From Arachis hypogaea (Eukaryota > Streptophyta > Magnoliopsida > Fabales > Fabaceae), in the NCBI RefSeq assembly GCF_003086295.3, contig NC_092042.1:42083419-42147418 (forward strand): a stretch of DNA of 64,000 bases, in the 5' to 3' direction. This document shows positions 44,730 through 56,715 of this stretch, piece by piece. The first letter of the stretch is position 1, and each line of letters starts with the position of its first letter. A model generated the notes under the pieces. The model was not told the origin of the DNA and did no database searches. It worked only from the letters and a program-made list of their open reading frames with translations. Made by a program: the position numbers and the translations under genes.

Positions 44730-46619
44730 GAAAAGAAAGACCTGTTCCTTTTGAGTTGACTGTGTATCCTGGAGAAGTACTATCATACACACTTTTAAGA
44801 TATCTATTATATTACACCTGTTAATTGTAAATGAAGAATTAGTTTTTCTTTAAATTTGGGGCAGGATGTGGCCGCAAAGGTATTGAAGCTTTGGGAAGCA
44901 AGCAATCACTCTAGCCGTATAATTTTTCCTCTGGCCATATATAGAAAGCCAAATTTTGTAGACCAAACTTAGATGTACTTCATATATATGATGCACAAAC
45001 AAAAACTTATGTGTAATTGTTCATGTGTGTTCTTCTTTCATCTTCTTCTCTTATATTCCATTTATTTACATGATTTTCTTTAATTTGCATGTCAGGAGAT
45101 TTTGAGATTCTGTCCATGTCTAAAAATTATTTGGATCAATAGAATGGTTTGCAATTTGGTAGCTGAACATTACACTAGCTGGTTTTGCTAAAAAGGCTTT
45201 TGGTGGTACATTCATCAATATATTGATAGCTTCTGACACTGTAACTATAAAAAAATGATTTATTCCTTAACTTACAAAAGAACCATGTCATGCCAATAAT
45301 TTTATTATTTATAATACTATTAAAATTGTTCATATCTAACATGAATAATTGATAAAATTGTGTTGTTTACCTCCATAATTAATTGGACATTTTCTTGAAT
45401 TGCAATGTGATCATACATTCTACTAACTTTGTACCTTCTCCTTTAGCTTCTTATGATGAACTTTGTGAAAGAAAATGAAAAGAACACCTCCAAAAATTGC
45501 AATGAAGCTAAACCTTCTACTGCTGATGATGAAACAACTGCTAAAGCATTATCAGATAATGCCGAAAAGAAGAAGCAAAAAAAGAAAAAAAAAAGAAAGA
45601 AGTTGTCTGCCTCTACAAGTGGTGGTGCTTATGTTCTTACCCCCTTTCCCTTGCGTGGAAAATACTGTGGATTATGGATTCTTCAAGTCTTTCGGATTTG
45701 GTGGTCAATGAGAGTGATAAGAAAAAACAGTTTTAGAACAATGTGATTAATTAGTTTGATTTCTAAAAGATTACCTTTTTGGTTTTAGGATAACATATGA
45801 TTGCTTGTTACAGGTTTTTTTAAATAAATAATGTAGACTATGCTTCGTGATTTTGGATATTATTGAGATGACAAATTAAGAAAGATTTAAATTTTATGTT
45901 TTAATTTATTTGTTTACGTTGTGAATATTGATTGACGATGACAAATTAGAGAAGATTTGACTTTTATGATTTAATTTGTTTCTTTTATTTAGAATTATTC
46001 TATGATAATTTTAGACAATATTAAAGCAAATAAATCTAATTTGTTTATTAGTGGTAATACCTTTTTAATATTACATAAAAAAATAAATAAATCATTACAT
46101 ATTAAAATATAAAATAGTAAATAGATACTATAGTTATAAATATTACAAAAAATTTATGATAACATTTTTTTATTGTTATCAAAAAAGTTTTTCGTAACAT
46201 TTTTTCAATGTTAGCAAAAAAAAAATAAGTGGTAATATTTTTTAGAGTGTTATTAAAAAGATTTATTGTGATTTTTTTAAAAATTATAAAAAATATTTAT
46301 TGTGATATTTTTTAAATGTTATAAAAATATATCTATTATAATATTTTTTAAATATTATAAAAAATATTTATTGTGATATTTTTTTAAGTATTACTATAAA
46401 AAATTTGTGGTAATATTTTTTATAATATTATTATTATAAAATATTTATTGTAATATTTTTAATAAATATTATTGAATCTTTAAAAAAATGTTAGTACAAC
46501 TTTTTAATAATATAAAATATATTTAATATTTATTAAAATATTACTAATATATAAATAATATTTTAACATGATTTAGTAATATTTTTTAAATAATAATAAA
46601 AATTAAGTATGTAGTAGTG
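44730..46619. mobile_element. Possible CACTA-like right end with coding-like pieces
   Basis: The right limit reads gtatgtagtagtg (46607-46619), an inverted cactactac terminus, preceded by 600 bp (46020-46600) in which tttgtggtaatatttttt-type units recur many times, as in CACTA subterminal regions. No left terminus was found. Coding-like pieces upstream: about 44750-44800 (VPFELTVYPGEVLSYTL), 44865-44970 (DVAAKVLKLWEASNHSSRI), and the Lys-rich frame at 45453-45746. None is identified. Confidence 0.35.
45453..45746 (+). CDS. Unidentified lysine-rich small frame
   Basis: 97 codons beginning MMNFVKENEKNTSKNCNEAK, with a run of about 17 Lys/Arg (KKKQKKKKKRKK) and then SASTSGGAYVLTPFPLRG. Not recognised. 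A poly-A-rich template can produce such a frame by chance, but the exon-like pieces upstream on the same strand leave open that it is a captured gene fragment. Confidence 0.2.
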   Translation: MMNFVKENEKNTSKNCNEAKPSTADDETTAKALSDNAEKKKQKKKKKRKKLSASTSGGAYVLTPFPLRGKYCGLWILQVFRIWWSMRVIRKNSFRTM

Positions 46620-47732
46620 TGACTAGTTGTCTCATTTTTTTTTTAAATGGTAGAATTATATTTTTATTTTTTTTATATCTACATACCTACAATGATTCTG
46701 TGTGTTACGTTATATACACAAAAATTAAAGAAAACCGGGGGCAACTTTGGTACGATATCTTACTTGCACATGATGTAACAAATACTATACGTATGAGATT
46801 CTCTACATACATACTTTGTTCAGCTTTGCATGGAATGCTAAGAATCTAATTATGATATCTAAATAAATAAAGAAAACAACATCCATGACATCATTAAACA
46901 CATGCCTATATATAATAACCCATATTGCAAATCTAATCCGATCCAACAATTAGTAGCAGACACACATCAAATAAAATAATATACCCCTATCCCTATGATC
47001 TCTGGAATACGTAACAGTGTAATCATGATACCACGCGTTATACGATAAATAAATGTGGCAGCATAGTTATATATACTACATTATTTTATATATAAAGCAT
47101 TTAGATAAATTTTCTATTAATAATCCTATTAATATAAAGATATCGCTGAACACTTTTACAGTTTAAAAAGAAATATTTATGAATTTTCTCACAAATAATT
47201 CTTACATCAACGACAATAATGAAATAATCTAAATTTCGTTTGGGATATAGTTAACTGAGTTAATTCTCTTTTATTATATATTGCATGTAGTTTATTAAGA
47301 AAAGATATACTTTTCTCTGCTATCAAATATCTAAATGACATTCTTTTTATTTATAAAATATGTATTTCAAGACAAGCTACGTTTATAAAATAATTAAAGT
47401 TAAAATTTATCATATTATATTGTAATTTTTTTATATTTATATAAATCGCTATAGGGTATAGTAATTTTTAACTGCACATAATTCGCTTCAGAATAGTGCA
47501 GATTACGTGAAATAAAAGTACAAACAAAAACCGCTAAAAGGTGTAGCGATTTTTGAAGAAACCGACACACCATAAATAAACTGCTATAGACTTCAGCGAT
47601 TTATGAAGAAATAATAGCTATCCTAATCTGCTGGAGAGGGAATTTGGTTAGAGAGAAAAAATTTTTGAGAGACGAAAGAAGAGGTCGGGAGAGAATTTGA
47701 GTTTTTTGAAACGTGCATATTCAAGTGGAACC
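46620..47732. other. AT-rich stretch before the PMD gene
   Basis: No gene. The part at 47440-47640 has short repeated motifs (aaatcgctatag, agcgattt) in both orientations and could be a subterminal region of a MULE; this is not proven. Confidence 0.35.
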
Positions 47733-49460
47733 ATGGCGGACGAAAATCGCTTGTACTGACTCAACGGCATAATCTACGTTGCCGGAGACATCAACGAGAA
47801 AGTTAATTTGTTTTCTTTTTAATATTAGAGTTTAGAATATAAATACTAATATTTAGAGTATATAAATTAGAATATAGAATTTAAAATTTATAGTATAGTA
47901 TTTAAAATTTAAGATTTAAAATTTAAATTTTATACTTAAAAATTCAAAAATGGCATATTTATTACTTGTTCTAAAGTATACTAATATTCGTTCTATTTTT
48001 GTATTTAGGCGATTGTACTTATTTTTCAACTTTATTAAAATTAAACTCTTAAAAGATTTAACATACAAATTTAAAAGAACTAAATGAAATATTAAATTAA
48101 TATATATTAATTAAAAATTAACAAGAAGTAGATAAGTTTTAGTATTTTGAATTTGAATTCCATTTTTAAGAAAGTACGATAGCTTTTACTGTGTTGTGAG
48201 AAAAATATTAGATTCGTTTTTTCAAATCAAATAAGATTAGTATTTTTTATCAGTAATTTATTAATTTTAGGTTTTAATATATTATAATTTTTATGTTTCT
48301 TATTCTCACTTTTAAAGGATTGGATAAATAACAACTACGTAGTTATTACATCGGATTAGGATATTTTTAGTAATAATTTATGGTTTAGGTTTGTAAGTAT
48401 TAGAATTTAATTATGGTGTGGTTATTTTTATCACATGATGCAAGCAAGTAAGTGTATTTACAGCATTCAGAGACAACAAAATATGCCTATGCATGAAAGG
48501 ATCATACCTTATTTTGAGAAGGCTAGTTTGTACCACGTGGCTAGGTTAAACAGTCATTGGTTCTAGTTGAATGAGCCTATAGTTAGTGCATTCATTGAGA
48601 GGTGGCGTCTTGAAACACACACTTTTTACTTGCCGTTTGGAGAGTGTACCATCACCTTGCAAGATGTGGCGTATCAGTTGGGATTGCCCATGGATGGAAA
48701 AGCTATTTGTGAGTGCCTCACTGACTTCAAAAACTTTATGGAGGAAGGCGAACTAGCTTGGGAATGGTTTCAAGAGTTATTCAGCGAGCTGCCACCACCG
48801 AATAAGGTAAAAAAATGACAATCCACTTCACATCACGAGAGGTTTATGGTGCTACCAGTCGATGCGAGTGATGATGTTGTTGCATATATGCACGTGCATA
48901 TATCATGATGCTGCTATCCACTCAACTATTTGGTGACAAGAGTGCGAGTTCATATTTGGTGGTTGCCATTTCTGGTGAACCTTGACAAGATGGGAAATTA
49001 TAGCTGGGATTTAATTGCACTGGCATAGTTGTATCGATGCATATATCAGGTGGCCAACAGAAATGTCAGCAACTTGGTTGGTCCGCTTTAGCTGCCACAG
49101 TCTTTGATCTTTTCTGTTGGCATCTAGGTATCATTTATTTGTTTGTTATTATCCTTTTAGTTCTCGCGTTAAACATTGATGTTAATACTTATTATCCTTC
49201 AAGTGGGCCACCTACTTACCAACATCTGATAGGATGGAGCAAAGACTTATCCAGTATCACCTTGTATTAAACCGATTGGGTGGTCGAGATGTAAGTTTAT
49301 TGTGTGCGGTTGGGTGTTTCATTAGTGGTTCACCGAATGCCACATTTTCTGATCCTAGGCCGGTCAAAATTCTAGTAAATGCCTTCCACAGAGGATCCTC
49401 ACAGGCGCCTGCTAGGGACAAGTGCCGGACGTGCCTGATAACAAGCATGTGGAGTGGCGA
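47733..49460 (+). pseudogene. Plant mobile domain (MAIN-like) gene, N-terminal and central part
   Basis: Exon 1 starts MADENRLY at 47733, meets a stop (47757-47759) and continues LNGIIYVAGDINEK; an AT-rich intron follows. Exon 2 (about 48430-48820) reads CIYSIQRQQNMP, KASLYHVARLNSHWF, then NEPIVSAFIERWRLETHTF and PFGECTITLQDVAYQLGLPM, the signature of the plant mobile domain (PMD, aminotransferase-like family) found in MAIN/MAIL proteins and in many transposons. Later pieces (LLSTQLFGDKS near 48910; frame-shifted AWLYRC.YQVANRN.SNL.GPL near 49020-49090; GRDVSLLCAVGCF at 49285) follow the family order. Several stops and shifts: a pseudogene. It is interrupted at 49461 by a solo LTR and resumes at 51215. 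Confidence 0.85.
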
Positions 49461-51214
49461 TGATAAACCCCAATTTTCTGGTTTATCTTGTGTAGAATTT
49501 GGAGGCTTTTATCAATATTTTCTGCACTTATTCATATAAATTGTATGGTTTTGTGTTTCCTTCCTAATTTTGCTTCATGGTTGAAACATGCTTCCTTGAC
49601 CTTAAAATGCTATATTTTAATCCTCTTCTATTACCATTCGATGCCATGATCTGTTTGTTAAGTGGATTCAGGATCTATAAGGTAAGGATGGCTTAGAAGA
49701 TGGGAAGGAAGTATGCATAAATGGAAGGAACATGAAGAATTGAGCTTTGGAGAATTGGCCGCGACGCGCACGCGTGATTGACACGCACGCGTGGGTGCAA
49801 GAGGCTAGGACTGGCGCGCGAGACTTGACGCATTTGCGTGGATTGGCGAAAATCCCATCGACGTGTACGCATTCATGATGTGTACGCGTGGATCGCAAAA
49901 ATTAGATGACACACACGCGTGGCCAACGTGCATGCGTGACGCTCAGCACGTGACCTCATTAATGAAATCGTGGCTGACGAATTTTGAGGAGCTCCAGGCC
50001 CAATTCCATCGTGATTCTGCATGGAAAAGACCTAGGAATTGATGGGAGAAAAGGGGGGATCAATCATTCACACTTTACATATAATTTTAGCTAGTTTTTG
50101 GTTCTTGTTCTTCTAGAGAGAGAAACTCTTATTCCTCTCTAGATCTAGTTTTATTTTATCTTCCCTTGTTAAAATTCTGAATTGGATCTTGTTAATTTTA
50201 GTTTGAATTACTTAATTTGAGTTTTCTAGCATAGTTTTGTTTAGATCTTGTGTTGAATTTATGTTTCCTTGCTATTTCCCCTCTTTCTTCTCATTTAATG
50301 AACTTTGTAGATCTTGAATTTCTATTAGTGCATTGATGTTTTCTATGATTGATAGTGTTAACTGAATTATTTTCCATTAATATTTGCTAGTGGATAATTG
50401 TAATTTCTAATTGATTTGCAATTTGAACATGTCATGTGTTTGATGAAATGTTTGATTATGGAGTAGTTTTCTTTACTCTTGGCCTAGGCTAAGGGAATTG
50501 GGTAAACTTGAGTCATTGGATCTAATTGATTTGGTGATTTGAGAACCCTAGTGGTCAACTTAATACCCATTGATACCAATCTACTACTAAGTCAATTAGT
50601 AGTTGGATTGGGACTTATGAGTTGAGATTTATCAAGCCATTTAACGTACTTCAAGCTTGGAAGTAGATATTATACGTACTACAATCATAGAGGTAGACTT
50701 GATGAGCTTAGTTCCTCATAATTGTCAAGATATGGTTGTTAGACAAGGTGGTGACCCCAATTCCCATGCCTAACCAAGAGTCCCTTTCATTATTCATATT
50801 TGAAACCCAAAAATTCCAATTACTTGATTCTTGTTATAGTTAGTTAGTTGTTTACTTAGCCTTAGAATAGAAGTATATTTGTATGTTTTTTGTTAGATGA
50901 AGGTAGCTTATATTTGGCTTGGATGCTTGATTTAGTTTCTTGCACTTTATGATTCATTGCATGTTAAGTTTAGTAGTTTAAATTCTTGTTCATGACTCCC
51001 AACCCCAGTTTTGTAACCAATATTGATGCACATGTTTGCCCATTCTCTTGAGGACGACCCGAGACCAATACTCTCGGTTACTTTATATTGGGGTTGACTT
51101 TGTGACAACCATATTTCTAAATTTGATTAGTGAGGATTATTAGTTGGTTTGGAACTATACTATGACATGAATTTCTATCAATGAAATTCTAGACCAACAA
51201 TAACCTAACTATCA
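49461..51214 (+). repeat. Solo LTR of the tgataaacc family
   Basis: TGATAAACCCC at 49461 to AACTATCA at 51214, about 1.75 kb. Flanks ggcga (49456-49460) and ggcaa (51215-51219) are a TSD with one mismatch. It contains the CpG-rich motif (49758-49940) and the hairpin ctagagag/ctctctag (50113-50142). No internal region is present, so it formed by LTR-LTR recombination after insertion into the PMD gene. Confidence 0.85.
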
Positions 51215-52101
51215 GGCAACAAGATATTAGTACATGGGCTACTAATCGGGAGTGGCGATGGTTACATGATATGATGCAGGAGGAGGAGGCTGGTGGTGAC
51301 GGGAGAGGTCTTGGCAATTATCGTATTCGTCGTGCTAGTGCTAGTCATTGGGGTGCTAGAGCTAGTAGTGCATCCATTGGACACGATGAGAGTGGTACAG
51401 TTGGTGGTCACCAGTTTGATCATGGGGGGTTTGGAGACATGGAGATTGGGACTAGGGGAGGCACATTTACTGTTGGTTTGAGATCTCAGGTATTCATTGA
51501 TGTCAGCACCTAGATGTATGATGATTTTGCTACCACTACAATGACTATGGACATGGACGATCAGATGGGTGGTTCACAGTTCTACGCAGAGTTCATGACC
51601 ATGACACGAGATGATGATGGTCAGCATTACATGACGCCAGTGCTAGAGGTCCAAGCTCAGATACTGGAGTACTAGTCGCAGATGACAGAGGTCCAGGCTT
51701 AGATACCTGTGTACCAGTTGCAGTTGCCAGAGGTCTAGGCTCAGATACCGGAGTACCAGCTCCAGATTCCTAAGGGCCAGTCTCAAATTTTGGGCTACCA
51801 GCCCCAGATGTCAGAGGGCCAGTCTTAGATTCCAAGCTACCAGCCACAATTCGTCGTCGACCATAACGAGCCTGCAGGTAGTCCATATGACACTTGGTTC
51901 ACTAAGGGAAGGATGCCTCCCATCTGTATTAGGAGTGGGTCTGCCAGATCATGTTCGATCAGATCAGCCTCAGAGAGTTGCTAGAGTGAGGTGTCCTACT
52001 CGGTGTGGCACAAGGTCGTATTTACTTGGTGCATTTGGGGATGACGACCATGACGATGGCGATAATCAGCAGCATTATTATGACTTTAGTCTTTGTATGA
52101 C
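51215..52101 (+). pseudogene. Plant mobile domain gene, C-terminal part
   Basis: Continuation after the solo LTR: REWRWLHDMMQEEEAGGDG followed by a Gly/Arg/Ser-rich stretch (to 51513), then a Gln/Pro-rich tandem repeat (51646-51855) and VDHNEPAGSPYDTWFT. MAIN-like proteins of legumes end in such low-complexity tails, as I recall. Several in-frame stops. It is cut at 52102 by element B; a short continuation may exist after 59658 but shows no family motif. Confidence 0.7.
51646..51855 (+). repeat. Coding 42-bp minisatellite, five units
   Basis: Five units of exactly 42 bp, each beginning gaggtccag, gagggccag or a variant. They encode EVQAQIPEYQLQMP-like 14-residue repeats. Stops inside units (tag at QIP or EVQ positions) arose after amplification because they differ between units. 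Confidence 0.9.
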
Positions 52102-53643
52102 GGATAAACCACTATTTTATGGTTTATCTTGTGCTCAATTGAGTGGTTTTTATCAACTCTTTACCCACTTATTCATACTATTTGCATGTTTTATATTTTC
52201 TTCCTGATTTTGTGCTTTGATTGAAAACATGCTTCTTTGGACTTATATTTTCTTATTATTAATCCTATCTTATTACCATTAGATGCCTTGATATGTGTGT
52301 TAAGTGTTTTCAGAGATTACAAGGCAGGAATGGCTCAGAGGATGGAAAGGAAGCACGCAAAAGTGGAAGGAATACAAGAAGTTGGAGAAACTGCTAAGCT
52401 GTCCAGCCTGACCTCTTCGCACTCAAACGGCTATAACTTTAGCCACAGAGGTCCAAATGACGCGGTTCTAGTTGCGTTGAAAAGCTAACATCCGGGGCTT
52501 CGATTTGATATATAATTTGCCATAGCTGCCCCGACGCCAGACGACGCGAACGCGTGGGTCACGTGGACGCGTGACCTGGCAGGAACGCAACCCGTGCGGC
52601 CGCATGGACGACGCGACCGTGTCACTTGCCCGCGACCTGAACGTAACAGAAATCGTTGGGAGCGATTTCTGGGCTGTTTTTGACCCAATTTTCAGCCCAG
52701 AACACATAGATTAGAGGCTATAAAGTGGGGAAATGCATCCATTCAAGAGGAAGCTTTTAATAATTCACTTTTCATGTTTTAGATGTAGTTTTTAGAGAGA
52801 GAGGTTCTCTCCTCTCTTTTAGGATTTAGGTAGGGTTTTTAGAAATTAGGATTTACGACTTCTCTTAGGTTTAGGAGTGACTCTCAATTCCAGGTTCAAT
52901 GTTCTTTTACTTTATAATTATTTGTTATTTTCTGACATTTGAATGCTTGCTTGTATGAGTTATGTTGCCTAATTGGCCTATGCCACTTTCATGATGATTT
53001 TATTATTTAATGATATTTGAGGTATTTCAGTTTATGATTGTCCCTTTTTATTATCCCTAATCTGAAGATATTGTTATTCCAGTAGATTTAATTTCCTTCC
53101 TTTTGGTCTTGGTTAAGAAATCAGTAACTCAGGAGTTATCTTAGCTCAACATAATTGATAACTGTTATCTTTGCTAATGGAACTAAACTTAATAATCCCA
53201 ACCTTTTCTTAGGAAATAAATAGGATTCGAAGGTCAATTAATTAGTCCCTTGACTTTCCTTTGCTTTAGCAAAGGTTGACTAAATGGAATTAAGATTCAA
53301 CTTTCATTATTATTGATAAGAATAACTAAGTCTGGATTTCCAATTTCTCGTACCTTGCCAAAGAATTTGTTTTACAGTATTTATTTATTTTAATTGTCAT
53401 ATTTATTCCTCATTCTCAAAACCCCAATTTTATCTTTTTCATAACCAATAATAAGAACATACCTCCCTGCAATTCCTTGAGAAGACGACCCGAGGTTTGA
53501 ATACTCGGATATCAATTTCAAAGGGGTTTGTTACTTGTGACAACCAAAACGTTTCTATGAAAGAACTTTTGAAGGTTTAGAAACTATACTTGCAACGAGT
53601 ATTTATCCGCAAATTTCTAGACCACGCAAAAGTTCTCTCATCA
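52102..53643 (+). repeat. 5' LTR of element B
   Basis: Starts with ggataaacc (the usual TG mutated to GG) and ends CTCTCATCA. CpG-rich motif at 52535-52640, TATAAAG at 52719, hairpin agagagagaggttctctc at 52794-52811. Confidence 0.95.
52719..52725 (+). promoter_or_regulatory. TATA box of element B 5' LTR
   Basis: TATAAAG in ggctataaagtgggg; same at 58712-58718 in the 3' LTR. The gagagag hairpin lies about 75 bp downstream in both. Confidence 0.6.
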
Positions 53644-53646
53644 AAA

Positions 53647-53664
53647 TGGCGCCGTTGCCGGGGA
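53647..53664 (+). other. Primer binding site of element B (tRNA-Asp)
   Basis: tggcgccgttgccgggga, an exact complement of the tRNA-Asp(GTC) 3' end and the same as the Tat-1 primer site, three bases after the LTR. Confidence 0.93.
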
Positions 53665-53853
53665 ATTGCAAACGTGTGCCTTATTATTGGTTATTGTAAA
53701 TATTTTTTTTCAAAAAAAAATTCATATTTTTATTTTAAAATTTTTTATCTTATCTTATCTTATTTTTCAAAACTCAAATCCTTTTTCAAAAATTATATCT
53801 TTTTCAAAATATTTTCTTTTTATTAGTTTTTATTTTTATTTTCTCTCACTACT

Positions 53854-55326
53854 ATGAACTCTCACCCCTTTGACTATGAGTCTGGTTATAATTATGTTGC
53901 AGGAAGAGGAAACTATAATGAAAATAGGCATCAAGGTTGGAACAATCAAAGATGGGAGGAGCTACAAGGATTTGATTAACCCTCATGGCAACAACCACCT
54001 CCAATGGACTACCAACAACCGCCACCATATGCTTATGAACCCTATCCTCAACATAACTTTGGACCACCATACTCACAAGCCCCTTTCCGCCATTCACCTC
54101 CATATAACCCCAACCCTCAACCACCATACCAACCACCTTATGAACCATATGAACCATATATAGAACCACCCCAATTCTAACCCAATTAATCACAAGAACC
54201 ACCACTTCAATATTCACCATCTCCATATCCATCAATCCAAGAGCACTATGATCCTATTTATGAAAGCCGAGTGCATCAAGAGACAAAGGATCGTTTCAAG
54301 GAAACAGTGGATCGATTTTAGGCAACCATTCATCAATTGGGGCAAGCAATAATGAGTCAATTAGCTTCCCGACGTTCGGACACTCAAGGAACCCCCATGG
54401 CTTCATGTGGACAATCTAATGAAGAACGTAGTATGAAGGAGATACTAGAAACTCCAGTGAACAGTACGGAGCATGACTTTGTACTGGAACAAGTAGAGGA
54501 AGCCAGAATTATTGAAGAAGAAGAATTGGTTGAAGACTTAGGAGATGCTGAACATCCATGGGAAAGTCAAAACATAGACCCTCCTTCCAAGATGGTTGCA
54601 ATTGATGCTGAGGAGGGTGTACAACCTCCAAGGCATATCACAGTTAAAGACTTGGAAGAAGTTGATCAAGAGATGGAGATTCAAGAAGAAGAAGCACAAC
54701 CTCCCATGCCCTTGGAAAGCAATGAAGAGAAGATTGAATTGGAAGAAAGCTACCAAGAGGAAGAGGTTGAAATTAAAGAAGCTTGCAAAGAGGTGGTAGT
54801 TATCAGAGAAGAGCACAAGGGAGTGGAGCTTGCAATTTCATTAAAAATACCTCCCCCTAAGTTGCCATCATCCTTCACAACATTCAAGTGGGTAAAATTC
54901 ATATCCCTTAGATTTCTAATTCCACTTGAATATGGGCTACTGGAGATGGATGGTCAACTTAGAGCTCTTTGCGGCATCAAGAGTAAGAGAAAGATGGTTA
55001 GTGGTAAGAATTGTCCTGCAAGGTTCATCATGGTCGGAAGCTCAAAGTTTAAATGCAAAGGTTGGTGTAAAGCTCAACTGAATGGGTCTAGGAAGTTGTT
55101 TGGCCACTTACGTGAGAATTCAGACTGCTTGCCACCCAGATGGAACAATATTGCTCAACCAAAAGACGGGTGCAAAGGCAAGGTCTGGGACCCCGTAATC
55201 CATTCTACCAATCACCACTCTTGGGGCTTTGTCACTTGCTTCAACTTGCTTGAAGGCTTTCTGCGCCTAGTTTGGGACCCCGGAGGCTATTGGAAGTGCA
55301 AACATTGGTGGGGACTCCTGGATTAG
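53854..55326 (+). pseudogene. Gag-like ORF of element B
   Basis: One frame of 491 codons from ATG 53854 to the stop at 55326, with about four stops in its first third and an open stretch from 54337. N-terminal part: MNSHPFDYESGYNYVAGRG, then Pro/Tyr/Gln-rich PPY repeats. Middle: acidic coiled-coil (SYQEEEVEIKEACKEV, many Glu). C-terminal: KWVKFISLRF, PLEYGLLEMDGQLRALCGI, WCKAQLNGSRKLFGHL and a Trp-rich end (WDPGGYWKCKHWWGLLD). Conserved with element A at matching positions, so it is or was a real protein. No zinc knuckle or known gag domain seen; gag-like is inferred from its place. Confidence 0.65.
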
Positions 55327-55554
55327 TACAAGCAGAAGCCACCATAGCAGGAATCTCATCAAATGTCCAACTTAAGGACTTTAACTAAAAGTGCTAGGTG
55401 GGAGACAACCCACCATGGTGTGATCTTTCCTTTTTTCAATTATAATTTTATTTAGTTTTGTTTAATTTTGAATTTTATTTTATTTCATTGAACCTGGAGT
55501 TTTGCATAACATTCATATTAATATTGCATTCTGCATACTCCATATAAAAAAAAT

Positions 55555-56030
55555 GGCACGTGACGCGATCGCATCAGCGACGTGTCCGCGTCGCAAGGAG
55601 AGGGGAGAAAATAAAAACGAACAGAGAGTCACGCTGGAGCGTGGCAGGAGGCGTGCCAATGGCATAAATCACCCACGTGACCGCGTCGCTGATGCGACCG
55701 CGTCATATAGGAATAATGGCCTCCCACGTGACCGCGTGACCCACGCGGCCGCGTTACCAAGATTTCGAAGTCAAAGTGGTGCACACCCGAAAGTTGTGCG
55801 AGAGTGGTGCTGGATTGGTGCTGAACGCATAATCTTTCCCATGCGGCTGCGTGACCCACGCGACCACGTAATATTCCTTTAAAGCCCACTCACGCGATCG
55901 CATGCCCCACGCGATCGCGTCACTTAAAATTTGGCACTAATATGATTCTGAATAGAGAGTTGTGCGAGCGCAAGGCTGCCCGCGCGCTAGTAGCATAAAA
56001 CGTGTCACGCGATTGCGTCGCTTGCGCCGC
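55555..56030. repeat. CpG-rich palindromic module in element B
   Basis: About ten dyads such as gacgcgatcgcatc, cacgtgaccgcgtc and cacgcgatcgcgtcac. Equivalent position to 9367-9775 in element A; here the dyad centre is often gatcgc or gaccgc instead of gtacgc. Confidence 0.6.
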
Positions 56031-56700
56031 ACAGCTTATCCTAATTTGCCAACTATCTTATCTTTTCTTCCCCAATCCTAATTTTTCCTCCCTCACTCAC
56101 TTCTTTCCCTTCTCATTCTTCTTATTTTTCTTTTTATTTTATTTTAATTTATTTGCATATCTCATTCATTGCATTTTAAATTTGTGCATATTTTTATTTT
56201 CTTTTCCTAATTTTTTATTTTTCCATTGGTGTTAAATATCTTTTCTTATTCAATTGTTGCATCTTTTCTTGAATTTATTTTGGTAACTTGTTTTACACTG
56301 TTGGGCAATACTATTTAAGTCAATGTTAATCTTTTATGTTATTTGTATTAATTTTGCATTGACATGAATTTATATTGTCTTACACTCTCTTCCTCATTGT
56401 TGTACATTTTGTACCACTGGCATGCCATGGCTTCTAGTGTTTTCTCACGTACATGTTGAAGCTTCCATGTAAATGAGACCCTTATCATTTGGCATTAACA
56501 CCCATACTTATTTATTTTCTATCTTTTGGTTTACTTTTCTTCTTTTTCTCTTCTTTCAGGCTGGCCACCGAAGACAGAAAAGGGAGAAACTTCTATAAGG
56601 GGAGACAGACAAGTCCATCTGCAAAATCTTGAAGAAAAGCATTAGTTGCAACAACTCGTCCACCTGCACATCTCAGCATGCACCGAGGACGATGCAATCT

Positions 56701-56715
56701 TTAAGTGTGGGGAGG
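56701..56715 (+). other. Internal polypurine-tract-like block of element B
   Basis: ttaagtgtggggagg followed by tcgatacc; the same 15 bases form the true tract at 58078-58092, followed there by ttgataaacc (LTR start). Confidence 0.55.

Noticed and set aside
47733..52101. A functional MAIN-LIKE host gene
   Set aside because: Stops in the first exon, several frameshifts and two LTR-type insertions make it a pseudogene.
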